NCBI RefSeq assembly: GCF_040954645.1
Contig: NC_092806.1
Location: forward strand, 160,204,328-160,268,327
Source: Diabrotica undecimpunctata
Taxonomy: Eukaryota; Arthropoda; Insecta; Coleoptera; Chrysomelidae
Direction of reading: 5' to 3'
DNA: 64,000 nucleotides
The notes beneath the pieces were generated by a model. It had not been told where the DNA came from and ran no database searches. It saw nothing but the letters and a program-made list of their open reading frames with translations. Shown here one piece after another: positions 34,118 through 44,260 of this stretch. Position numbers and translations under genes: made by a program. The first letter of the stretch is position 1, and the number at the start of each line of letters is the position of its first letter.

Positions 34118-35530
34118 ATTATGTAACTTTGGTGATCTTCGACGTAAAGAACCCAAATTCAATAGAGTTCTTCCTTGAATCAACAGAAACGTATGTACCA
34201 AGCTTCAAAATTCTAGGACATTTCTTTCAATATTTATCGCACAGGCAGACAGACATACGATAGATTTAGATAATGCCTTTAATACGGCATCATGGGAAAA
34301 AATCATGTCCAGGCTGAGAGAATTGGGCGTTAGTGAGTACCTGGTCAATGTAATTGACAGATACTTTACTGAGAGGTCCATAAGAGAAAAAGATACCAGC
34401 ATCAGTTTGTCGCAGGGTGTTCCGCAGGGTTCAGTCCTGTGGAATGTCCTGTACGACAGGGTGTTGAGGCTACAGATGCCAAGGGGATGCACTATTGTAG
34501 CTTATGCACATGATCTCGCACTGGTTGCGAAGGCGAGTCAGAAAACGGACATGGCTAATGAGGATAACACAGCCCTGCGTCGCATTAGTAGGTGGATCAG
34601 AGACAACGATCTACAGCTAGCGCCTCGGGAAACTGAGGTGTTAGTTCTCAAAGGGAGCCGGGAAAAATCCTCTCTTCGCTTTATAGTGGAAGATGTGGAG
34701 GTTGCACCGGTTAAATTGATTAAGTATCTGGGAGTCTGGTTGTCGGAAGCACTAAGGTTCGGAGTACACATCCAAAAGACGGTAGAGAAGGCGAACCGAA
34801 ATCTGGAGGCGTTGATACGGCTGATGCCAAACATTGGAGGCCCAGGTAGCACTAGAAGAAAGGTGTTAAATGGAGTTTTCCAGTCGGTGGTAATCTACGC
34901 TGCCCCCGTGTAGTGTAGCGTACTAAACACTGTGAAATACGCTCTGATGGAGACTTCGCAAAGGCTATTGCTCCTCAGGGTATCTAGTGCATATAGGACA
35001 GTTTTAATGAGGCTCTATATGTCACTGGAGCGATGATACCGATCGTTTTGTTGTGCAAAGAGCGATGCGAGGAGGATGGATGTAAATATAGATGAAAATG
35101 AGAGAGAGAAAGAACGATAGTAGAGTGGCAGAGAGAATGGGCGAATGATAGCGGAAAGGCAAGGTGGACGAAGGAATTTATTCCCGACCTGGGGCCGTGG
35201 TGGGAATGTTAGTTTTGTCTGTCTGGCTGCGTCTGTCTGACGCAGTTTCTGACCGGACATGGTAGTTTTGGCACCTTCACAAATAGAATAGGCAAATCTG
35301 CCTCGGCAGACTGTACTGTTTGTGGGGTACCGGACACTCCCGCCCACATTTTTTACTACCAGAGATGGGCAAATGAGAGGGGAGATTTCGAGGGGCGAAT
35401 GGGTTTCGGGCTGGATGAAAGAAACGTTGTAAACATAATGTTGAGAGGAGAAAAAGAATGGAGAGAAGTACACTGTCTGATTTCTGGGGTGATGAAGAAA
35501 AAGGAGCAGGAGGACAGAGGAGGAAATTAA
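34118..35530 (+). mobile_element. R1-like LINE, 5' truncated, decayed
   Basis: RT blocks: DLDNAFNTASWEKIMSRLRE (34265-34325), SISLSQGVPQGSVLWNVLYD (about 34405), IVAYAHDLALVAKA (about 34497), LQLAPRETEVLVLKG and LIKYLGVWLSEALRFG. The frame 34305-34913 is open, and later pieces include LMETSQRLLLLRVSSAYRT and TVCGVPDTPAHIFYYQRW, the C-terminal Cys-rich part of R1-like elements. The catalytic YADD reads YAHD because of a GAT-to-CAT change, so the RT would be inactive. Upstream, 34118-34150 reads VTLVIFDVKNPNSIE, an apparent second copy of the first catalytic block, suggesting a rearranged 5' end. Confidence 0.8.
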
Positions 35531-35534
35531 GCCA

Positions 35535-37280
35535 GGGATCTGAAATTTATGGTTAATATTATTTATTAGTTTATGGCCTTATATCTAAACATTTTCTGAT
35601 TTACGGTAATAGGTATGGTTATTTATAAATTTTTACTTTTTTATTTCAGTTGTTCATTGAGTGGCAAGACCACCTCTCTGGAACCGTGGTTAAGGTTTTA
35701 GCCGGAACACTACTCGGCCGAAAGATGCCAAGATAATAAACATGAAGAAGTAGAAACAGAGTTAGAGAAAGTTGACTAACATACTTGTTTACTCTAATTG
35801 TGGAAGAGTTAGTTAAAATTGTGGATACGTAGTATCTGGAGATTACTTTTTTGCTAAATACCTTCAAATACTTATCTTACTTTACGAGCCCAGTTTAAAC
35901 AATTAAACCTTGTCCATTCAGAAATGAGAGGTCTGAATAGCCGTGTCAGTTCCATGCAGGAGATCGTGTTCAGCGCAAGGTTTTTCCAACAGACGCCAAC
36001 TAAGTAGATGTGTTGAATTTTGTACCGCACCAAATTTACACAAGGTATCGGAATCAGTCGGCGACAGTCTCATTTGGTTTCATACTTCGATGCTCTGACT
36101 CGTAAACGATTGAAAGTCCTCCACACAGGATAAGGAAGATGGCTAGCAGACGAATTTTCCTATAGAGAATTTAGATGGCAAGTAAAAGCTTTTTTCAATT
36201 TGGCAAGCCTTTTCCTCGACTTAATTCTTCGCGCGCAAGGCTGGTAATCGTAGAAAGGATGTCACAAATCTACGGTTTGTTTCTTTCGTTCCACATCTCT
36301 ACCTACTTCTCTTCGGATATCAGGTGGACTGATACCTACGATAGGGTATAGCCTATGTATGGGTATAGGTCTCAAATATCCACTGATGATTCTTGCTGAC
36401 TGATTGATAGATACATCACATCAGTAAAAGTTTTTGCTTGTGCAACAATAGTTCAGTTTTCTTTACTAGGTGGTGTAGTTACCATACCGGACAAACAGTG
36501 TGACATGTCCTGATATTTTATATAGATAGACGTTCTTAAAATTTTATAAAATCTATGGTACTTACCTTTTACCAAACTTTCGACTTTATATTTACAATTA
36601 TATCATAATCGTCTTTATAAAAATTGAAAACCTGCTAAGAATATTAAATACCATAATTTATAGATGACATTCATCATTCTAAACAATCAAAGATAAATTT
36701 TCAACTTATTTTTGGCTGTCTTGCTGCATCTCGTGTTCAAAATCTACACGTTTGTTTCAGTTGTTACGTGCAACCAGTCTCGTCAAACGTAAAATATGAC
36801 TCAACTATTTCAGAAGACATACATCAAATGCTTTTTGTAGTCGTGAAAACTGTTTTTAGCAGTTGCAGCTCTTTTATTCTTTTTGTCTTTGCTTTTCTAT
36901 AACTGAGAATAAAAGACAAAGGCACGTCGACGGGTTTGTAATGGATTTTATCGTGCGTCTTTCTTAAATATTTTACTATGTATTATGTAGATATGCCATT
37001 TTATATACGGGAGGAAAAATAAATGGATTTTTACAAATACTTACAAGGTAGTTTTTTCCTTAACTCCTACTCTTATGTTTTGTAGCAGCAAATATTTAGG
37101 TCCCCTCACAATACAATGTATTAAGGTTTTTCTTTATGATTTTGCACGTGTCTTTTTTATATATAAATGTATTGCAAAGTCGCTTCCAAAATGTTGTTTT
37201 TTGAGTTTCCGGAAATTTTCTTTCAATTTTTAATAGCGTATCAAATGAAATGTCAAGTTATATAAAAAGTGTTACTTTAT
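35535..37280. other. No recognisable gene
   Basis: About 1.7 kb of mostly AT-rich DNA. Short ORFs lack motifs and no termini could be paired. Confidence 0.4.
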
Positions 37281-37292
37281 TAAAAAAATGAT

Positions 37293-37653
37293 CATCATCA
37301 GTTGGCGCTACTGCCCTTCGTGAGCCTTGGCCTGCTTCAAAACATTCTTCCATCCTTCCCTATCGAGTATCTGTCTTCTCCAGCCCCTCACTCCAATCTC
37401 CCTCAGATCTTCCTGTAGATCGTCCAGATATCTGAGTTTAGGTCGCCCCCTTCTTCTTCTTCCGACCGGCCTGTTTAGCATAGTTATTTTAGTGGGATCA
37501 CTCTCATCCATCCGCATAACGTGGCCCACCCACCTTAGGCGGTTTATTTTGATGGTCTTCACAATATCTGCATCACCAACAAGTCTATAGAGTTCAAAGT
37601 TATATCGCCTTCTCCACAGACCCTGTTCGTTTACTCCGCCATATATGGTCCTC
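37293..37653 (-). mobile_element. RTE-like LINE 3' end with 11-bp TSD
   Basis: An open frame of 115 residues (37655-37308) contains GLWRRRYNFELYRLVGDADI, then NRLRWVGHVMRMDESDPTKI and RRRRGRPKLRYLDDLQEDLR, ending KAHEGQ-stop. This is the C-terminal domain of an RTE-type LINE, with the GHV.RM and RGRP...DD blocks intact. The tail is ATGATGATC. The flanking AAAAAAATGAT occurs at 37282-37292 and 37654-37664, a plausible 11-bp TSD, although it is A-rich. It is strongly 5' truncated. Confidence 0.75.
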
Positions 37654-37798
37654 AAAAAAATGATAAATTTACTTTATTGTTGTTCGTATTTTCCCCAAAT
37701 TGTTACTGGTCCCGTACATTATACGCTAAAGGTAAATTGTGCCACTGAAAAAACGAAATATTTTATATTTCGTTTTTAGCAAGTTGGTAGACTTCTGT

Positions 37799-37810
37799 AA
37801 TGCATTATTG
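37799..37810. repeat. 12-bp target-site duplication, left copy (AATGCATTATTG)
   Basis: AATGCATTATTG here and at 39728-39739 flanks the RTE copy 37811-39727 exactly at the start of its (GAA)n tail and at its 5' end. Confidence 0.8.
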
Positions 37811-39727
37811 TCTTCTTCTTCTTCTTCCTTCTTGTATGTAGACTTTAAAGCCTGTTTATTCTTCAATATTAGCCTCTTAAATTGTTTAAATTGTCGCACC
37901 ATCTTTTTCTTGGTCTGCCAATACTTCTTCGTCCATTTGGTGACTTATCTCGTGTTATTGGTACTATCCTATCCTCTGCCATTCGACTAATGTGTTTATT
38001 CCACTCCTGTTTCCGTTTTTTCACCCATCTATTTATGTCTTCTATATTGCATGCTCTTCTTATGTTTTCGCTTCTCTCCCTATCCAACAGACTTTTCCCT
38101 GATATTATTCGGAGTATTTTCATCTCTGTTGTTTCTAGTAGTCGTCTCGTTTTAGATGTATCAGGTCTTGTCTCGGCTGTGTATGTTAATATAGGTCTAA
38201 TTGCTGTTGTTGAAGTTACTTTTTCAACATCTCCGTAACTAGTTATATCTATTCCCAGATATCTAAACCTTGCTTCCTGCTTTATTATCTTCCCATCAAT
38301 TTCGATTTTACATCGTAGTGGGTATTTAGATGTTGTCATACATTTGGTTTTGTCTGCTGATCTTTGAAGATGTGTGTTAATCTTTGGTTTTCGTCTTCTG
38401 TCTCGGCGATTAATGCGGCGTCGTCTGCATAACATAATATTTCTGTTTCTCCATGCGTCTGGTATCTTGCAGTGCAATATTAGTTTTTGTATTAAGTTTT
38501 GTCATCTCTAGGGTTATACTTTCTTCTCCGTGTTTTAGAAACTCGTTCGTTATTGCGTTTGGTCCTGGCGACTTTCTATTTTTGAGTGAATTTATGGTTA
38601 TTTCTACTTCCTGAAAACTGATTGCTATTTCTTGTCTTAATTTTGCTGGTATGGTATTGTATTCCTTAAATTTTGTCATTTCTTTCCTTGCTAGAACAAG
38701 GCTCTGTGTGAGCCTTGTTCTAGCAAGGTATTTCTGAACAGGAGTTAATTAAATTAACGGGTCACTCAAATGCAGTCTCTCTAAAACCATATCTGCAGCT
38801 GGATTCCAGTCACACCACATGTTGATCAAAAATTGTATTCCTTCAATTCTGCCATTTCTTTCCATTGGTTTCTTATGAATCTCCATATTTGTTTTTGTGG
38901 ACCGTAGAAGTAGCTTTCCACCCTTTTTGTAAACTGTTTCCAGTGTTCATTTTTTGTTCTTCTTACCAACTGCTTTGTTTCATTTCGTATTCTTCTATAG
39001 GTGTCTCGGGATTCTAGAGTATTTGATGTTTTGTACTTCGTGTAGACCTCTCGTTTCTCTTTACATTTCTCTTTTATTTCTTTTCTGAACCATGGTGTAT
39101 CGTTGTTGTTTCTTTTGTTCAGTATGACTTTGCGTTTTCCTAGAGCTTCTGTTGCTGCTTCTTCAATGTTGTCTTTAATTTTCTCCTAGCTTGCGTTTAT
39201 ATCTTTGATGTCGTCTTTGTTTCAGCTGTATCTTCTGTGCTAGCCTCTTTTGGTACATTTCTCTTGTAGAGTCGTTCCACAGTAATTCTACATTGAATTT
39301 TTCCTCGGTGATTTCCTGTAGAAAATGTTTTGGTGTTATTTTCATTCTTATCCTTGCTAGTATTAGTTTGTGTTCACTCCCTGCGTCTGCTGAGTTTATA
39401 GTTCGGATATCTAGAATTTGCTTTGGGTGGATTTTTCTATTAGTGATCATAAAATCAATCACAGATTTATGCGCCATGGAGTTTTCAAATGTTTATTTAT
39501 ACTGGAGCTTATGGTCGAAAAATGTATTATTGATTCTCAGCTCGTTAAAAGCCCAGAGATTAGCCATGAGTTCTCCATTTGCGTTGACATGGTTTTCATT
39601 GGATCTTTGTTTTACTCCTGAAAAACTATTTCATTTCCGATTCGTGCATTAAAGTCACCCATAAGAATATCTATCTATAGCCCCGAGGACTGCAAACCTA
39701 AGGAGGAACGAGAGACATTCTACGAAC
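37811..39727 (-). mobile_element. RTE-like LINE with internal deletion, TSD and 5' inversion
   Basis: The tail is (GAA)n at 37811-37828. Right to left: endonuclease IDILMGDFNARIGNE (about 39665-39620), then 39477-39175 with MAHKSVIDFMITNRKIHPKQ and SADAGSEHKLILARIRM (the usual SDHK is SEHK here), the linker to 38740, and a hairpin. The RT part starts FQEVEITINSLKNRKSPGPN (38620-38560), jumps over the RT fingers and palm, and resumes at EILCYADDAALIAETEDENQ (about 38440-38380) in another frame. The C-terminus has AIRPILTYTAETRPDTSKTR and GRRSIGRPRKRWCDNLNNLR. At the 5' end, 39674-39727 reads on the opposite (plus) strand as IYSPEDCKPKEERETFYEQ, the endonuclease block normally just upstream of the MGDFN motif, so the tip is inverted. 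Confidence 0.8.
38686..38728. repeat. Perfect 19-bp inverted repeat (hairpin) in RTE linker
   Basis: Arms 38686-38704 and 38710-38728 (CCTTGCTAGAACAAGGCTC and its complement) are separated by TGTGT. It lies where the linker of the RTE copy loses collinearity with the usual order, so it probably marks a repair or template-switch junction. Confidence 0.85.
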
Positions 39728-39739
39728 AATGCATTATTG
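39728..39739. repeat. 12-bp target-site duplication, right copy
   Basis: Identical to 37799-37810; see the RTE copy between them. Confidence 0.8.
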
Positions 39740-40439
39740 GTTTGAATAAATTAATTTGAATGGTCTTGAAGTAAACTTTTTTTTTCAGAAAAAAAAAGGA
39801 TGAAACAGATAAAGATGATTACAACAATAAAGCAAAAACTGCTCAGCCCCTATAAGTTACGACAGATTCTTTCTAAAAATTCGGAACTACGTGATGGAAG
39901 ATAACTTAACTTTGAGCCGTTAGCTGCACAAACCACCACAGACTCTAATTAAATTAAACTAATGTAAATTTCGGAGAGTCATACAGCTACTTATTCCTAA
40001 AAGGTTCACCGACACTTCCGCCCCTTTTGAATTTCACAAAAACCCGTCCAACTTATATTTATATGTTTCATTTTGTTTGTATATTGGGCATGGTCGCCGG
40101 CAGCGGGGTGCGAGGGAGTGCAATTGCGCCCCCCTGCCCGGAAAGAAAGTACATAGCCATATATGTATAGTTATATATTACATATTGGTTAATAGTATAT
40201 GTAGATGCAAATGCACCCCCTGAAAAGTAGGTACACCCTCCTGAAAAAAATCCTGGCGGCGCCCATGATATTAGGGTTGTTAATTGTTTAGTAGTTTACC
40301 TAAAACCTTTTATTACAATAGCAGGTACGCCCAAAATAATTCAAAGAAACAAACGTTTTAGTACTCGGGGAATTTGAATGAACAATTTCGAGAAAAGGTC
40401 GACAAATTCAGAAAATATTGGCATTTTACATTTCTTTTT
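39740..40439. other. No gene; small C-rich patch
   Basis: Mostly non-coding. At 40085-40145 the sequence turns G+C-rich (GCGCCCCCCTGCCCGG) and at 40210-40262 it holds a related C-rich segment ending in GGCGGCGCCC. These look like parts of one old interspersed repeat whose ends I could not define. Confidence 0.35.
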
Positions 40440-40948
40440 TTATAAAAATATGCAGATATATGCAATTTCTTGTAAAAATATGAAAGTTATGCAAAATATG
40501 ACATACAGTAAAACCTCCCTTAACCGAAACCTTTTTAACCGAAACATCGTTTAACAGGAACGGCTGACAGTTTCCATAATTTCGTCAATAAAAAGTAAAT
40601 GTTTGTCGCAAAACGTAAACAATTTCGTTAATTTCACTCACCAATTGATGTCTATGTGTGTTGGGAAATCACAAAAACCAAGAGCTCTAAAAGATATTTC
40701 CGAAAAGGCATTTTAAGGTATAGAAGCCAAAAAAGTTCATGGATGTCGACCACTTTATTTTTAGAATGGTTTGAAAATGAATTCGTCTCAAGTGTAAAAT
40801 CCTTTTTAAAATCAAAAAACCTTCTCATCAAAGCATTGTTGCTTGTTGACAATGCGCCCTCACCCTCAAAATCTACAAAATGGTGACAATTTTAAGTTTT
40901 TGGCCACCGAATGTCACAAGCTTAATCCAGCCGTTAGACCAGGGAGTC

Positions 40949-40960
40949 ATAGAGACATTC
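40949..40960. repeat. 12-bp TSD, left copy (ATAGAGACATTC)
   Basis: ATAGAGACATTC occurs here and at 41843-41854 and brackets the RTE. One copy restores an uninterrupted Tigger reading frame, so this is the insertion target. Confidence 0.92.
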
Positions 40961-41842
40961 TTCTTCTTCTTCAAGTGCCCTGTCCGTTGCGAACGTTGGC
41001 TATTAACATGGCAATTCTGATCTTGTTTGCGGCGCTTCTGAATAGTTCGACCGATCTGAGCCCGAACCACTTCCTCAGATTTTGGAGCCACGAGTGTCTT
41101 CTCCTACCTCTCCCTCGCTTACTGTCTATTTTTCACTTGACAATCAATTGCAGTAGACGGTACTTATCGTGTCTCAATATGTGGCTTAGATATTCAAGCT
41201 TTCTTTGTTTCATTGTATTCACGATTTCTTTCTCCTTTCCGATTCTTTGGATTACCTCTATGTTAGTGATGTTCGGTCCAGGATATACGAAGAATGCGTC
41301 GGTACACCCACATTTCGAATGCTTCTAGTTTTCTCGTGAGCGTCTCCGTCAGCGTCCAGGCCTCCACACCATACAGTAAGATCGGAAAAATGTAGCATTT
41401 AACTAGACGTAGTTTTAGGGGAAGAGACAAATCCCTGCTTATGAGGAGCTTTTTCATATTGCTAAATGCTGCTCTAGATCGTTCTATTCTCGCCTTAATT
41501 TCTGTGGCCTGTTCCCATTTTGCATTTACGTTGGTGCCAAGGTACACATAAGATTCTACATGGTCAATTAGTATGTTACTTATCCGTAACTGTCGAGCAG
41601 GCTGTTGCTTCCTGCTTATCAGCATCCACTTTGTCTTCTTGAAGTTGAGGCTCAGGCCGTATTCCTCACTAACTAAATAAACTCTTTCCATTACCTGTTG
41701 TAATTCGTCTATGGTACTGGCAAGGATCACCGTGTCGTCGACATATCTTATATTGTTCGTTAACTCGCCGTTTATTTTTATGCCCTCATTTGCATTTTCC
41801 ATACATTTGTTAAATATTTCTTCGGAAATATTTAACAAAAAG
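40961..41842 (-). mobile_element. RTE-like LINE, 5' truncated, inside Tigger
   Basis: The tail is (GAA)n at 40961-40972. Open frame 41856-41263 reads EEIFNKCMENANEGIKINGE, then IRYVDDTVILASTIDELQQV, LNFKKTKWMLISRKQQP, YVYLGTNVNAKWEQATEIKA and LLYGVEAWTLTETLTRKLEA. A frameshift near 41265 leads to SWLQNLRKWFGLRSVELFRS, ending IAMLIANVRNGQGT-stop, the family C-terminus. The catalytic box reads YVDD rather than YADD. The 5' tip folds back on itself: 41806-41820 and 41825-41839 are a perfect 15-bp inverted repeat around TTCG. Confidence 0.85.
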
Positions 41843-41854
41843 ATAGAGACATTC
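41843..41854. repeat. 12-bp TSD, right copy
   Basis: Identical to 40949-40960. Confidence 0.92.
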
Positions 41855-42690
41855 AAGAAACATTATAGAGAAGCATTCTTAAGACATCTGTTATTACAGG
41901 AGACGAATTAATCCAAAAGTGTTCCCGAAATTCTCAAATCTTCAACTTTGGAAAAATGCTAGAACAAACTTTTTAATAAGATTTTGATTGACGATCCTGA
42001 AGAAGAAAATGGTAAGAAAACGACAGAAGAAATTAAACCTTTCATTAAAAATTTGCCGGGACATGACGAAATTAACTAAGAAGAGATAACGTGACTGGTT
42101 AGCAGCTGATGACTCAGAACGTGAATTCATCGACCAGGACATCATTGATATGGTTCTTTATCAAGACAACCTGAGCATATCAGATGACGACCCAAGAGGC
42201 AACAGGCAGCACAAGACCGTCGACGAGATTTTCAATGCTTTAGAGGAAAGAATTTTATACAGTAGGCCTAATTAGTTAGGGACACGACTAGATTCTTAAT
42301 TTTTGTTGTCATTACATAAAGTTTTGTCCTTTTCAGATTGCTTTACGTTTCGTCGAACAATCGAATGAGGCAAACTCATGACGTTCTGCAAATTAACGAT
42401 GGAGGGAGAGAGAAACATCGTTGTCAAACGAAAATGCAAAAAAATAGCAAATTTCTTTAAAAAAGCATGTTAATTACTTCATTTTGGATTTACTTATTAG
42501 AAAACATTACGAAATCACCTCATAGTATTTTTTAATACCAATACTTTGACCAAGAATACTATAAAAAACAATGTTATTTTTAACCGAAATTCTTGTTATC
42601 CGAAACGGCCTCCAACCCAATTATTTCGGTTAACGGAGGTTTTACTGTATATGCAAAAAATGCATTTTGCATATATTCCGGTCTCTAGTC

Positions 42691-43975
42691 AAATTGGATC
42701 TCTTTTTCAAACTACATATAACTAAAATGATGTGAAATAACGTATAGAAGTGTTTCGAGATGAGTTCAATGTTATTCGAAAGTATAGGAAGTTGTCGAAG
42801 ATGTTTCTATTGTTAATTGTTATATTCGAAGACAGTAACCGGTAGTTTCGAGTTACATAATAATGGTCTGTACCATTTTCTAATGTACCCTCTCGCGGGA
42901 ATTCATATACAGTACACAAAATCGAATTCACCAGAGAGTATCAATCCACGAAGATTTCCTATCCGAGATGTTGCAAGTTTATCACGTCCGCAGGTCACCT
43001 GCCTTCACGGCGAATTATACATGGGAAATCTTTTTTAATTGCGACGTTCATTACATAATAATCTGAGATCAGCAATAAAATTATTATACAGGGGTCAGTG
43101 AAAAATAACCTAAATAATCGTCTTATATTACGGAAACATTCAGTCTGTATAGTTACAAATATATTTTCTGTCTAATTGGCATTCTTGCACGTTTACATAA
43201 TACACGTTTAATACAGTATACATGCTTTATATTTATAAACTTTTTTCTTTCCCTCTGTAGAACCTGGCAGGTTTATTCTTCACTTGTTTCTTAAATAAGC
43301 ATCTTTAATAGAAACCAGACAGGAATCGAGACAATCTATATTAGTATAGGACTGATAAGTGTATTATCGGGTGCAACGATCTCAAATATTAAGTTGTATT
43401 TGTAATAGGAAGTAAGTGTTGATAAAAGTTATCATGTAAATATAAAAGGTCACCAAATAAGTAACCACAGAAAGTCGAATTGAACAATCCAAACAAAAAC
43501 CTAAGTGATAAAAATCTTTCCTAGGCGCTAGAATCACTATTATAAGAGTGTAGACATCAGACGTTTCGGTCAAAATTTCTAGTCGCAGCATTAAAAAAAG
43601 TAAAACCCTATCAGGAGGAATTTGATGACCTTATGGATTTCTTTTAAGGATATTACTTATATAATTTGGCTTTAATCTTTAAGCAGAATTTAATCTTAAA
43701 ATTGTGTTAGGGGAAACAGGACTAAGGAGGATTTCCTACTCCTGGCCAACTCCTACTAGGAGTAGGCCAACTAGAACATGTGTGAATAAGGTATAACCAA
43801 ATAAAAACCCGTAGATCAACTAAGAACATGACATAGTTAATAAACTATGTAATTAACTCTAGATAGCCTCCTTATAATTAAAATTTTTGTCAGTATCTGC
43901 CTTGCATAAATTCCAACTGATTATCGGATATTTAGGTTTTTACACGTATTCCTCAAGTATTCCCCCCATATTTTC
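42691..43975. other. No recognisable gene
   Basis: AT-rich DNA with only short, motif-free ORFs. Confidence 0.4.
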
Positions 43976-43980
43976 ATTGT

Positions 43981-44260
43981 TTAACTAAATAGTTTTTGAA
44001 CCTGTTGTTTGTACGATAATACGATATCAAGTCGTTTGTAATCGAAGCTTGTAACTTCACTAGATGGCCTAAATATTCCAAGTTTGTCTTTTTTTTTTTG
44101 GTAAGTACTTATTACTTTAAGCCTTTTGTCCATTCGCCGTAATACTTCTTCATTTATGATACGTCGATACGTCATACGTAGCACATCTCGAATCTCAATG
44201 CTTTTTATATCGTTCTGTTTGAGAGTCCATGCTTCCAAGCCGTACAACAGTATGAGTACG
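43981..44260 (-). mobile_element. RTE-like LINE C-terminal fragment
   Basis: The frame reads MYGLEAWTLKQNDIKSIEIR, then MTYRRIINEEVLRRMDKRLK. This is the LLYG.EAWTL...E.....YRRIL....TNEEVLRRM block also seen at 41330-41400, 46085-46200 and 53250-53340. It ends before the RGRR tail. Truncated on both sides. Confidence 0.65.

Larger units (their letters stand above)
40640..42275 (+). pseudogene. Tigger/pogo transposase C-terminal half, interrupted
   Basis: Frames read VGKSQKPRALKDIS, then QKSSWMSTTLFLEWFENEFV and LLIKALLLVDNAPSPSKS, where VDNAPS holds the second catalytic Asp. PPNVTSLIQPLDQGVIETF follows before the RTE, and translation resumes after it with FKKHYREAFLRHLL. The C-terminus contains WLAADDSEREFIDQDIID, DEIFNALEERILYSR and ends at about 42275. 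The N-terminal DNA-binding domain and first Asp are missing, and there are frameshifts at about 40880 and 42060. The RTE split codons of the GVIETFKKHY block. Confidence 0.8.
40506..42647 (+). mobile_element. Tigger/pogo DNA transposon with TIRs, split by an RTE
   Basis: The left end CAGTAAAACCTCCCTTAACC (40506) and right end complement (CAGTAAAACCTCCGTTAACC, ending at 42647) form an inverted repeat of about 24 bases with one mismatch in the first 24. Both sides carry TA, the TSD of this superfamily. The element is about 1.26 kb without the RTE at 40961-41842. It holds the C-terminal half of the transposase only and so is an internally deleted copy. Confidence 0.88.
40440..42690. mobile_element. 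hAT-type terminal fragment hosting a Tigger
   Basis: Flanking the Tigger on both sides is ATGCAAA/TATGCA-rich sequence (40440-40505 and 42648-42690). It ends with TTTTGCATATATTCCGGTCTCTAG, which parallels the right end of the hAT element at 15640-15659 (TGCATATTTGCCGAAGTCTA). Only this terminus is recognised; the opposite end was not found. I infer a deleted relative of the hAT. Confidence 0.45.

Noticed and set aside
35015..35473. 152-residue minus-strand ORF
   Set aside because: Antisense shadow of the R1-like LINE.
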